A stretch of DNA of 64,000 nt from Rhodobacteraceae bacterium Alg231-30 (GTDB lineage: Bacteria; Pseudomonadota; Alphaproteobacteria; Rhodobacterales; Rhodobacteraceae). The notes under the pieces were generated by a model. It did not search any database. It was not told the DNA's origin and saw only the letters and a program-made list of their open reading frames with translations. Below are positions 55,298 to 63,966 of this stretch, piece by piece. The DNA lies in NCBI GenBank assembly GCA_900143615.1, contig FREU01000006.1, positions 302,888 to 366,887 on the forward strand. Reading direction: 5' to 3'. Numbering within the stretch: position 1 is the first letter of the stretch; every line of letters starts with the position of its first letter. The position numbers and the translations under genes are program-made.

Positions 55298-55973
55298 CTA
55301 CAAAGATCTGCACATCACCTGCATTGTCTTCGATCCAGTCTTTGTTGGCAAAAATCGCCTCATCACTGGCTTCGAATTCAAACAAATCCAATACGTTGAA
55401 ACGATCCGCTGCCGGACCACGCATCAACTTGTTTGTGTTGGACAAATCAATGATCGTCGTGTCCACTTGACCACCCAACAGAGCTGCAACTCGGTTCGAG
55501 GAGCCTGGCACATAGGAGCGCTCACCAAATTCCATGCCCAGACGGTCTTTGATGACGTTGGCAATCGAGTCTGTACCGCCACCACGCGAGTGCAACAAGA
55601 TCGGCTCGCCGGCCAGATCTTCGAGTTTGCTGTAGGCTTTGGTGGTGACCGGGAAGAAATTCAGCTTGGCGAGCTGAAAGATAATACGGATTGGCGTTTT
55701 TGAACGCTGCATGGCCGAGTAAGGCATCCCAAAACCGATGTCCATTTGCCCACTGAGAACCGCCTGAATGGCAAGTTCTTCATCAGAGAACGCGGTCCAT
55801 TCGTAATCAAAGCCGTTTGCCTTGGCACGGTCCAGCGCAACAAAGAGCGCCACCAATTCATCGGACGGGGTTTCGGCAAGGGCGATCTTGATGGTGTCCG
55901 CCTGCGCCATCGCGGGCAACATGAGCCCACCAGCCACAAGCGCCGAGGCCACAAAGGCCGTGGTTTTGCGCAA
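55290..55973 (-). pseudogene. ABC substrate-binding protein (NMT1/TauA type), 3' truncated
   Basis: The N-terminal two thirds of a periplasmic binding protein: signal peptide (residues 1-25, AMAQA), IALAETPSDELVALFVAL, GQMDIGFGMPYSA, and SRGGGTDSIANVI. Homology ends near residue 227 (QIFVDALL), where a deletion of roughly 0.7 kb joins it to the ATPase gene. The frame then runs into meaningless sequence and stops at 55215. Complete members have about 320-340 residues. Confidence 0.85.
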
Positions 55974-56065
55974 TTAAGTAATCATGATTCTCTTCCCTGA
56001 GAAATCAGTCTGGTTAAAACGTGAGGGCGCTGTTTTCAGTCTTCCCTCGGTGACGTGCTCGGCGG

Positions 56066-56752
56066 TCAAATCCCCCCAAACAAACGTGCAGACACCGACC
56101 CAATGTGGCGGCGCGTAGCGTCCTGCGCCCCATTGGGATCACGCGACTCAATCGCTTTGGCAATCAGCCGGTGTTCGGTAAAACTCGTGTGTGATCGCGG
56201 CGGACGCTGGGTTTCACGGACCACGTTGCCCCAGGCCACCGCGCGCTGAACCTGGTTGAGTTGGTCATAAAGTGCAGACAAAAGGATGTTGTCTGCGGCA
56301 TCGGCAACTGCGTGATGAAACTGATCGTCAAATTCTTCGTATGACGCCCAATCAGGCGCTTCTTCGCATCCGACAATCGCCTCATGTATTTGCCCCAAGG
56401 TTTTGCCCGAGGCGTTTATCGCTGCCTCCCGCGCAATCGCAGGTTCAATACAAAGACGTGCCTGCATCATCTTGACTGGTGTCAGCTGGCTACTAATATC
56501 CAACAGCGCCGCGCTCGCCTCGTCCTCGCGTGGCTGCGCAAGGAAGGTCCCTTTGCCCACATGCCGCCAAATCATGCCTTCCTGCTCCAACGCATCCAGC
56601 GCACGGCGCAGGGTTGAGCGCGTCATACCAAGCGCGCCAATCAGCTCACGCTCAGCAGGGAGCCTGTCTCCAGGCGCGTAGTTCCCATTAGAGATATAGG
56701 CTTTTAAATTGTCCAAATTTCCCTGACGGTCGACTTGCATTGGTTCATCCAT
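56066..56752 (-). CDS. FadR-subfamily GntR regulator
   Basis: A regulator of about 228 residues: HTH (LPAERELIGALGMTRSTLRR) and FCD domain (EEFDDQFHHAVADAADN, EHRLIAKAIESRD). A frame to 56788 would run through a palindromic operator, so the ATG at 56752 (MDEPMQVD) is preferred; 56707-56743 holds further possible starts. Divergent from the FAH-family hydrolase, which it likely controls together with itself. Confidence 0.8.
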   Translation of the reverse strand: MDEPMQVDRQGNLDNLKAYISNGNYAPGDRLPAERELIGALGMTRSTLRRALDALEQEGMIWRHVGKGTFLAQPREDEASAALLDISSQLTPVKMMQARLCIEPAIAREAAINASGKTLGQIHEAIVGCEEAPDWASYEEFDDQFHHAVADAADNILLSALYDQLNQVQRAVAWGNVVRETQRPPRSHTSFTEHRLIAKAIESRDPNGAQDATRRHIGSVSARLFGGI

Positions 56753-56771
56753 TTTCGACTCAATTCCTTGA

Positions 56772-56785
56772 ATTGGTAGACCAAT
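56772..56785. promoter_or_regulatory. Palindromic GntR/FadR-type operator
   Basis: ATTGGTAGACCAAT is a perfect palindrome with the TGGT-N2-ACCA core typical of FadR-subfamily sites. It lies 20 bp before the chosen GntR start and about 140 bp before the hydrolase start, in the divergent promoter region. Confidence 0.7.
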
Positions 56786-56926
56786 CAAGTCATATTACGT
56801 CAACTATTGTTGATCAATCCGAAATATCAACATAAAAAATCGACTTTTTTGCATTGGTTGCGATTGATCCAAAATTGGTCCCGAACTAATACTTAGCCAA
56901 AGCGAATCGAGAAACTGGAGAAATTG

Positions 56927-57613
56927 ATGCCCGAATACGCCTTTGAACCGCCAAAAGTTGTTACGTTGCCTATTGCAGGAAGCGACACGCTCATTCCTGT
57001 ACGGCGGGTCTATTGCATCGGTCGCAATTATGCCGCGCACGCGATTGAAATGGGGCATGACCCAAATCGCGAACCGCCGTTTTTCTTTCAGAAGAACCCG
57101 AACAACCTAGACGCCTCTGGTGACTTTCCCTACCCGCCGCACACTTCTGACGTGCACCACGAAATGGAAATGGCTGTCGTTTTAAAATCCGGTGGCAAAA
57201 ACATTCCGCTTGAGAGTGCGTTGAACCATGTGTTCGGCTACGCGCTCTCGTTGGATATGACCCGTCGCGATTTGCAGGGCGAAATGAAAAAGATGGGGCG
57301 CCCTTGGGAAATCGGCAAAGCTTTTGAACGCTCGGCCCCCATTGGCCCCGTGCACCTCGCCAGCGACACGGGGCATCTGGATGAAGGACGCATTGCGTTG
57401 AAAGTAAATGGCGAGACACGCCAAGAAGGTGACTTGAACCAGATGATCTGGAAAGTTCCTGAAATGATTTCCTATTTGTCAGAGTATTTTGAACTGGAAG
57501 CCGGTGACGTTATTCTATCTGGCACGCCTGCGGGTGTGGGACCGGTAGAAAAGGGCGATGTCATGGAGATGTTTGTGCAAGGGCTGGGCGCCATGGAAAT
57601 CAACGTCACCTAA
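56927..57613 (+). CDS. Fumarylacetoacetate hydrolase-family protein (fumarylpyruvate hydrolase-like)
   Basis: A 228-residue FAH-fold hydrolase/decarboxylase. It has the CIGRNYAAHAIEMG start, metal ligands in HHEMEMAVVL, the DMTRRDLQ segment and the SGTPAGVGP end. It resembles fumarylpyruvate or acylpyruvate hydrolases that cleave ring-fission products. No aromatic ring-cleavage genes lie here, so substrate is open. GGAG at 56917-56920 and the ATG at 56927 define the start. Followed by a strong terminator. Confidence 0.83.
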   Translation: MPEYAFEPPKVVTLPIAGSDTLIPVRRVYCIGRNYAAHAIEMGHDPNREPPFFFQKNPNNLDASGDFPYPPHTSDVHHEMEMAVVLKSGGKNIPLESALNHVFGYALSLDMTRRDLQGEMKKMGRPWEIGKAFERSAPIGPVHLASDTGHLDEGRIALKVNGETRQEGDLNQMIWKVPEMISYLSEYFELEAGDVILSGTPAGVGPVEKGDVMEMFVQGLGAMEINVT

Positions 57614-57636
57614 GACCGCCACAACCCAAATCATGC

Positions 57637-57669
57637 AAGCGCGGAGCCTTAACGGCTTCGCGCTTTTTT
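57637..57669 (+). terminator. Rho-independent terminator after the FAH gene
   Basis: AAGCGCGGAGCC (57637-57648) and GGCTTCGCGCTT (57654-57665) form a 12-bp stem with one wobble and loop TTAAC, followed by TTTT. Confidence 0.88.
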
Positions 57670-57765
57670 CTTGCCAAAACCATTTTTGGATTGCCGCTTT
57701 CAGCCGACCAAACAAAGAAAACGCCTATTTACTGGACAACCTCGCCACTTCAACGGTAAGCCGAT

Positions 57766-57850
57766 CAAGTGACAGGGGCGCCCCAAACGGGGCTGAGAAG
57801 CACCCTTCGAACCTGACCCGGATCATACCGGCGGAGGAAGTCGCGAGTGG
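57766..57850 (+). ncRNA. TPP riboswitch (THI element)
   Basis: The conserved THI core is present: a GGGGCGCCCC helix, then CGGGGCTGAGA, an ACCCTTCGAACCTGAC stretch and CCGGATCATACCGG ahead of GGAGGAAG. It lies 50-130 bp before thiM. GCCACT upstream (about 57744-57749) could pair with AGTGGC (57846-57851) in one of the two states. Excess thiamine diphosphate should lower expression of thiM-thiE-thiD, perhaps by hiding the ribosome-binding site. Confidence 0.93.
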
Positions 57851-57901
57851 CCACTTTTGTGCCTTTTGCTTGTTTTCCTGCGCCAATTTAGGAGCTGAAA
57901 A

Positions 57902-58690
57902 ATGACCAATTGGGGCGACTGCCTGACCACGATGCGCACTGGCGCACCTTTGGTTCAAAACATCACCAACTATGTGTCTATGAACATCATGGCCAACACA
58001 ATGCTGGCAGCGGGGGCATCCCCTGCGATGGTGCATGCAAATGAAGAAGCCGCCGATTTTGCTGCGATCGCTCAGGCGTTAACCGTCAACATTGGCACGC
58101 TTAGTGAACCTTGGGTTCAATCAATGGTCGAGGCAGCCACTGTCATGAATGACAATGCAAAACCTTGGGTGCTTGATCCTGTTGCCACCGGTGCCACGAC
58201 GTTTCGCAGTTCAACAGCTGCACAGCTTCTGGCGCTCAAGCCCACAATCATCAAGGGCAATGCTTCTGAAATCATGGCCCTATCCGGTGCAACGGCTGCA
58301 GGGAAAGGTGTCGATGCCGTACATGGCGTGGACGCCGCCGAAGCACATGCAACAGCCTTGGCACAAGCAAACACAGCAGTTGTGGTTGTAACTGGCCCCG
58401 TAGATTTCATCACCGACGGTCAAACCAGCTACAGAGTTTCCAACGGAGACGCGTTGATGCCACGCATCACCGCCTTGGGCTGCTCTCTAGGCGGCATTAT
58501 TTCAGCCTTTGCCGCAACCCAACCACCTCTTCAGGCAGCCGTTGCCGCTGTGACCTATTTTGGTCTCGCTGGTGAACTCGCCGCCGAAGCATCAACCGGC
58601 CCCGGCAGCTTTCAGCCCGCATTTCTCGACGCGCTTTACAACATTACGCCTGAAATCATGTCCGAATGCGCACAGGTCGAGCTGATATGA
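57902..58690 (+). CDS. thiM: Hydroxyethylthiazole kinase
   Basis: Phosphorylates 4-methyl-5-(2-hydroxyethyl)thiazole for thiamine salvage. The 262-residue ribokinase-like protein has NITNYVSMNIMANTMLAAGASP, then GNASEIMALSG, and GCSLGGIISAF in place of the usual G-C-loop with Cys. First gene after the TPP riboswitch; its stop overlaps the thiE start (ATGA). Confidence 0.92.
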   Translation: MTNWGDCLTTMRTGAPLVQNITNYVSMNIMANTMLAAGASPAMVHANEEAADFAAIAQALTVNIGTLSEPWVQSMVEAATVMNDNAKPWVLDPVATGATTFRSSTAAQLLALKPTIIKGNASEIMALSGATAAGKGVDAVHGVDAAEAHATALAQANTAVVVVTGPVDFITDGQTSYRVSNGDALMPRITALGCSLGGIISAFAATQPPLQAAVAAVTYFGLAGELAAEASTGPGSFQPAFLDALYNITPEIMSECAQVELI

Positions 58691-59292
58691 ACCTGTCGAT
58701 CTATTTCGTGACACCAGACGGAGTTGAAGACGCTCTGGTCTTTGCAGCCCTTCAGGGCGGCGCCAGCGTTATCCAACTGCGTGACAAAACCGCGACTGAT
58801 GCGGAAATGAGCGCGCAGGCACGTCGATTGCTGCCTCACCTGCACGAGGCTGGCGTTCCACTGATCATCAATGACCGCGTTGAGGCCGCATTGAGCGCCA
58901 AAGTCGACGGCTTGCATATCGGTCAATCTGACGGAGATCCAACTGAAATTCGCAAAGCCATCGGTCCGAACTTCAAACTTGGATTATCCGTCTCGACACT
59001 GGATCAGCTCACAAATGCTCCCGCCGGGATTGTGGACTATTTGGGTGTCGGTCCCGTTCGGGCAACCCCTACAAAACCAGACCACGATACGCCGATCGGC
59101 TTTGATGGATTACGCGCCATCACCACGGCAACCAATCTACCCGTTGTGGCCATTGGAGGCATCAGCATAGCAGACATCTCCGAGATTAGATCTTCCGGCT
59201 GCGCTGGCATTGCAGTCGTAAGCGCCATCAGCGCCGCAGATAATCCGGAAACCGCTACACGTAACCTCGCAGCCAGATGGACCGACGCATGA
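58687..59292 (+). CDS. thiE: Thiamine-phosphate synthase
   Basis: Joins HMP-PP and thiazole phosphate to thiamine phosphate. TIM-barrel protein of 201 residues with QLRDK, LIINDRVEAAL, GLHIGQSDG, the active-site loop GPVRATPTK, and VAIGGIS near the end. ATG at 58687 overlaps the thiM stop (ATGA), preferred over an upstream ATG. The end couples to thiD the same way. Confidence 0.92.
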   Translation: MNLSIYFVTPDGVEDALVFAALQGGASVIQLRDKTATDAEMSAQARRLLPHLHEAGVPLIINDRVEAALSAKVDGLHIGQSDGDPTEIRKAIGPNFKLGLSVSTLDQLTNAPAGIVDYLGVGPVRATPTKPDHDTPIGFDGLRAITTATNLPVVAIGGISIADISEIRSSGCAGIAVVSAISAADNPETATRNLAARWTDA

Positions 59293-60086
59293 TTCCCAAC
59301 ATTCTCTCAATTGCAGGCTCTGACCCCTCTGGCGGCGCGGGCATTCAGGCCGACTTGAAAGCAATTTCGGCAAATGGCGGCTACGGCATGGCCGCGATTA
59401 CCGCGCTTACGGCGCAAAACACAATGGGCGTCGTTGATGTCCAAACGGTGAAACCCGAGTTTGTCGTGAGCCAAATTCACGCAGTGTTAAGCGACATTAC
59501 CGTGCACGCGATCAAAATTGGCATGCTGGGCACCTCAGCTGTAACGCAAGCTGTTGCGACCGCCTTGCAAGATGTCAAAGCGCCCATCGTTCTGGATCCG
59601 GTCATGGTTGCCAAAGGTGGTGATCGATTGCTCTCGCAGACCGCCGTCAGCGCTTTGCGCGACGTATTACTGTCACGCGCGACACTGATCACCCCAAACC
59701 TGCCCGAAGCGGCCGATATTCTGGAAACCTCAGAGGCCCAAACCCGAGACGACATGCTGGCTCAGGCCAAAGCTCTGCTCGCATTTGGCCCCAAAGCAGT
59801 CTTTCTAAAAGGTGGCCATCTCGAGCATAACGACAGCCCCGACCTTTTGCTCGATAATAACGGCGCCGTATGGTTTGAGGCTGTTCGCGTCGCCACGCCA
59901 AACACGCATGGGACGGGCTGCACCCTTTCCTCGGCACTTGCGACGCAATTGGCGCTAAAAACTGATTTGAATGCGGCCTGTCAGGCCGCCAAATCCTACA
60001 TTCAAGGCGCGATTGCAGCGGCAGATGACCTCTCGGTCGGGCACGGCCATGGCCCTACAGACCACTTCTTTGCCCTGCGTGGGTGA
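59289..60086 (+). CDS. thiD: Hydroxymethylpyrimidine (phosphate) kinase
   Basis: Phosphorylates HMP and HMP-P. The 265-residue ribokinase-fold protein has SIAGSDPSGGAGIQADLKA at the N-terminus, VMVAKGGDRLL, TPNLPEAADIL and the catalytic GTGCTLSSALA. ATG at 59289 overlaps the thiE stop (ATGA); the ATG at 59277 is also in frame. Completes a salvage set; de novo thiamine genes (thiC, thiG) are not in the window. Confidence 0.92.
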   Translation: MIPNILSIAGSDPSGGAGIQADLKAISANGGYGMAAITALTAQNTMGVVDVQTVKPEFVVSQIHAVLSDITVHAIKIGMLGTSAVTQAVATALQDVKAPIVLDPVMVAKGGDRLLSQTAVSALRDVLLSRATLITPNLPEAADILETSEAQTRDDMLAQAKALLAFGPKAVFLKGGHLEHNDSPDLLLDNNGAVWFEAVRVATPNTHGTGCTLSSALATQLALKTDLNAACQAAKSYIQGAIAAADDLSVGHGHGPTDHFFALRG

Positions 60087-60105
60087 TATCCACGCCTTAG
60101 AAAAC

Positions 60106-60132
60106 GTCATGGGCAGCATCTGTGCCCATGAC
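60106..60132. terminator. Hairpin between thiD and the convergent oxidoreductase
   Basis: GTCATGGGCA (60106-60115) pairs perfectly with TGCCCATGAC (60123-60132), loop GCATCTG. No T run; placed between two convergent genes, so a terminator role is likely but not certain. Confidence 0.5.
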
Positions 60133-60136
60133 AGCA

Positions 60137-61270
60137 TTACGCCAGCTTGGTCCAAGCTGCGTTCTCTTGAGATGATTGAATGCAGGCACGGATGAAGTTC
60201 ATTCCGGCCAGACCATCCTCTATATCGGGCGTATGGACGTGTTTGGGCGGGGTTTCACCTGAGTTGGCAGCGCGGATCAGTATCGCCGCCTCTGAATAGA
60301 TCGTGGCAAACCCTTCCAAGTAACCTTCTGGATGGCCGGGAGGAATGCGCACCCCGCGCTGTCCTTCCGCGGTTGCGCCAGCACCTCCACGGGTGAGAAT
60401 TTGCGTTGGGTGCCCAAAGCGAGTGAACTGCATCACATTCGGATTTTCCTGTGCCCATTCAAAACCACCTTTGGTCCCATAAACACGCAGCTTCAAACCG
60501 TTTTCGTTGCCCACCGCCACTTGGCTGGCCCAGAGCATACCTTTCGCCCCCCCTTGATACCGCAGCATCACATGCACATTGTCGTCCACACGACGCCCGT
60601 CAACAAAAGCATCAAGATCAGCCGAGAGCGCATCAGCCGTCAGGCCCGTCACATAACTTGCAAGGTTATAGGCATGCGTTCCGATGTCACCAACACAGCC
60701 GCCCTGCCCCGAGCGCGCCGGATCGGTGCGCCAGTCCGCTTGTTTGTTCTGAACTTCTTCGGTCAGCCAGTCCTGAATGTATTCCGCATGCACCACCCGC
60801 AAGTCACCTAAATCTCCCTTGGAAATCATTTCGCGGGCTTGGCGGATCAAGGGATAGCCGGTGTAATTATGCGTTAGGATGAACCGCTTCCCCGACGTGC
60901 GTACAGCCTCGGCAATCGCTTCCGCCTGTTCCAGATCGGCGGCCAGCGGCTTGTCACAAATCACATGAATGCCTGCATTCAAAAAGGCCACGGCAGGACC
61001 AGCATGCATATGATTAGGTGTCACAATTGCCACCGCATCTATCCCGTCCGCACGCGCAGCCTCTGCAGCAGCCATTGCGTTAAAATCGCTATAAGACCGA
61101 TCACTTGCAATCCCCAGTTCAGATGCAGAAGCCGCAGCCCGTGACGGATCGGAACTGAGCGCTCCAGCGACCAGTTCCCAGTGATCATCAATGCGCGACG
61201 CAATGCGATGAACAGCACCGATAAAAGCACCTTGTCCGCCTCCAACCATGCCCAGTTTCAACTTCGCCAT
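60137..61270 (-). CDS. Gfo/Idh/MocA family oxidoreductase
   Basis: A 377-residue NAD(P)-dependent sugar or inositol dehydrogenase. The N-terminal Rossmann domain has LGMVGGGQGAFIG and the CDKPLA motif with the conserved Lys; the second domain has GDIGTHAYN. Its start shares one base with the TIM-barrel stop (TGATG), so the two are an operon and likely consecutive steps in catabolism of a sugar released by the GH43 enzyme upstream. Sugar unknown. Confidence 0.87.
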   Translation of the reverse strand: MAKLKLGMVGGGQGAFIGAVHRIASRIDDHWELVAGALSSDPSRAAASASELGIASDRSYSDFNAMAAAEAARADGIDAVAIVTPNHMHAGPAVAFLNAGIHVICDKPLAADLEQAEAIAEAVRTSGKRFILTHNYTGYPLIRQAREMISKGDLGDLRVVHAEYIQDWLTEEVQNKQADWRTDPARSGQGGCVGDIGTHAYNLASYVTGLTADALSADLDAFVDGRRVDDNVHVMLRYQGGAKGMLWASQVAVGNENGLKLRVYGTKGGFEWAQENPNVMQFTRFGHPTQILTRGGAGATAEGQRGVRIPPGHPEGYLEGFATIYSEAAILIRAANSGETPPKHVHTPDIEDGLAGMNFIRACIQSSQENAAWTKLA

Positions 61271-62328
61271 CAGGACAATCCCAACATCGCATTGATTTGT
61301 GCTTTATCGGTTTCACCCCCTGCAAAATCGTCAAAGGCCTTGTCGGTTACTTCAATGATATGCTCGGCAATGAACGGCGCGCCTTCGGCTGCGCCCTGTT
61401 CTGGGGACTTCAAGCAGCATTCCCATTCCAGCACCGCCCAGCCGTCATAGCCGTGAGTGGCAAGACGCGAAAAAATACCTTTGAAATCGACCTGCCCATC
61501 CCCAAGGCTGCGGAACCGCGCGGCGCGGTTCAGCCAAGGTTGGTAGCCGGAATAGACACCTTGGCGGCCATCGGGATTAAACTCGGCATCCTTGACGTGA
61601 TAAGCGCAGATGCGTTCATGGTAGATGTCGATAAAGCTGAGGTAGTCGAGCTGCTGCAGCAGGAAATGTGACGGATCATAATTGATCTGGCAGCGCGGGT
61701 GATCATCAACCGCTTCCAAAAACATCTCAAACGTCGCGCCGTCAAACACATCTTCGCCAGGATGGATTTCATAGCCCAAATCGACGCCGTGGTCCTCATA
61801 GACGTCCAAAATGGGTTTCCACCGTCGCCCCAATTCGGCGAAAGCCTCTTCAATCAACCCCTCGGGGCGCTGCGGCCATGGGTAAAGGTAGGGGAATGCC
61901 AGACTTCCGGTAAAGCCAACCGACACGTCCAGACCCATCTTGCGGCTGGCAATCGCGGCTTTCTTGACCTGATCCACAGCCCATTCCTGACGCGCTGCCG
62001 GATTGCCGTGCAAATGCGCAGGGGCGAAGCCGTCAAAAGCTAGGTCATAGGCTGGGTTGACCGCCACAAGTTGACCTTGAAGATGGGTGGACAGCTCGGT
62101 CACAGCCACGCCAGCATCCGCACAGATGCCGAGCACCTCATCGCAATAGGTGTCACTCTCGGCGGCTTTATCAAGATCAAACAGGCGTGGATCAAAGGTC
62201 GGGATTTGCACCCCCTTGTAGCCATGCTTAGCGGCCCATTTCGTTATATTTTCCAGCGAATTATGTGGTGCATCATCTCCTGCAAACTGCGCAAGGAAAA
62301 GGGCGGGGCCTTTGATCAATCCGGGCAT
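61270..62328 (-). CDS. Sugar phosphate isomerase/epimerase (TIM-barrel, AP endonuclease-2 fold)
   Basis: A 352-residue protein of the xylose-isomerase-like TIM-barrel family. Metal-ligand segments appear as LGYEIHPGED, INYDPSHF, CAYHVKDAEF and AVLEWECC. Family members isomerise, epimerise or dehydrate sugars and inositols. Coupled to the downstream Gfo/Idh/MocA gene and 23 bp after the GH43 gene. Confidence 0.85.
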   Translation of the reverse strand: MPGLIKGPALFLAQFAGDDAPHNSLENITKWAAKHGYKGVQIPTFDPRLFDLDKAAESDTYCDEVLGICADAGVAVTELSTHLQGQLVAVNPAYDLAFDGFAPAHLHGNPAARQEWAVDQVKKAAIASRKMGLDVSVGFTGSLAFPYLYPWPQRPEGLIEEAFAELGRRWKPILDVYEDHGVDLGYEIHPGEDVFDGATFEMFLEAVDDHPRCQINYDPSHFLLQQLDYLSFIDIYHERICAYHVKDAEFNPDGRQGVYSGYQPWLNRAARFRSLGDGQVDFKGIFSRLATHGYDGWAVLEWECCLKSPEQGAAEGAPFIAEHIIEVTDKAFDDFAGGETDKAQINAMLGLS

Positions 62329-62351
62329 ATTCGGCTCCTGACTTCTGATAT

Positions 62352-63956
62352 CTAAAGGGAATGTGCGCCCAGCGGCGCATAAGAAAACTGGGTGAACTCT
62401 GCACAGCGAGCCTGACCTGAGACGTCAAACGCCATCATGCCCACAAAGGCACCAGTGAAGGAGGCATGCTCACCTCGCCCACCCTCGTCGGAGATGACAC
62501 TGGCATCCAGAATTGGGCCAAGCGGTTGCCAACCTCCACCTTGGCGATAGAAGAACTGCTGCTCAGCTTCATGCACTTCAACAGCCAACTCGACCGGACC
62601 ATCCTCCAAAGCAATCTGCGCGCAAGGGAAGGACAGCTGGCCATCCGGCCAATTCCCGGCACAGGACAAAATGGTAAGGCACCGTCCCAACTCGGCAGAC
62701 CATGTTACGGCGGCAAAGTGGAATTTGTGGCGGTTATAGTAAGTCGTCAGCCCCGCCGCCTGCTGATAAGTATCCGGCGTAAAGTCTGCCAAAACTGTTT
62801 CTGCGCGATAGCTGAGATCTTCTTGTCGGCGCGCAACCAAAGACTGTTCAAACCAGCTGCCAATGCTTTCTCGGCCTATCAGGCGCAGCGCTTGGCCTGT
62901 AAGTTGAAACAAGCGATCCGGTTCAGGCGTGCGCAACCATTGGAAATCCATGGGCAGCGCATCTGACGTGAACTGATATTCTTTAGCGGCGCGCGGAACA
63001 CGCTCCGCGGGCGCAGGCGGCGCGACCTCTTCAGGCGGCGCCATATTGTCGCCGTCCGGATAGAGCCAATCATCATCGCCCCAGTAACAGCGCATGATCC
63101 CACTCTCGCGGCCACATGGGGAAAATCGACCGCCAATAGGACGGGAGCATAAGAATGTGTGAAACACCTGCGCATCCGGCGTTTCCACGATTTGTCCGTG
63201 GCCTGCGCGCTGCAGACGGTTTTCCGGCGTATCCTTGGCCGTCAGAACATGTGTATTCGGGTGTTCCTCATACGGCCCCCAAATATCGCGTGACCGCGCC
63301 AAGGTCACAGCATGCTCATATCCCGTGCCACCCTCGGCTGTGGTCAGATAATACCACCCGTTGCGTTTGAAAATATGCGGTGCTTCGGTCAACCCATGCG
63401 CGCTGCCTGCATAAATGTTCTTCACGGGTCCGATAAGACCCTGCACAGGGTCCCACTCTTGCAGCAAAATACCGTCAAAAGCCGGATGCCGCGGGTGGCC
63501 GCCAATTGAGTTGGAGACATGGTTCCACTGTGGATTGCTGACGTATTTACGCCCGTCCTCGTCGTGAAACAGGCTAGGGTCAAACCCTGAGGAATTCACA
63601 TAAGTCGGGTCGCTCCAAGGCCCTGTGATTTCAGGCGCAGTCACGATGTAATTGTGCGCGTCCTTAAAGTTACCATCAAGCCGTTTGACATCGGTATAGA
63701 CGAGCCAGAACAGACCATCCGCAAAACTCAGGCAAGGCGCCCAGATGCCCCCACTGTCTTGGTTGCCCCGCATGTCCAGTTGTGCGGCGCGATCCAGAGG
63801 ACGCGACACAAGTTCCCAGTTCACAAGATCGCGCGAGTGATGGATTTGAACGCCTGGGTACCACTCGAAGGTAGACGTTGCGATATACTAGTCCTCGCCG
63901 ACCCGCCAGATGGGGGGGTCGGGGTTGAAGCCGGGCAAATGCGGGTTCTGAATCAT
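62352..63956 (-). pseudogene. GH43-type glycoside hydrolase with an in-frame amber at codon 23
   Basis: From an ATG at 63956 the frame reads MIQNPHLPGFNPDPPIW, then GED, then TAG (63888-63890), then YIATSTFEWYPGVQIHHS and 500 more residues with no break. Family members read EDYYIATSTFEW here, so a Tyr codon became amber. The catalytic Asp (FNPD) lies before the stop. The rest has the five-blade GH43 propeller and a C-terminal beta-sandwich (beta-xylosidase/arabinofuranosidase type, 534 codons in all). Translation restart at 63824 would lose the catalytic base. A sequencing error or a suppressor cannot be ruled out. Confidence 0.78.
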
Positions 63957-63966
63957 AACGGCCCCG

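Noticed and set aside
55215..55973. A complete 252-residue substrate-binding protein
   Set aside because: The last about 25 residues are the ATPase signature region read in the wrong frame, so the gene is truncated by deletion.
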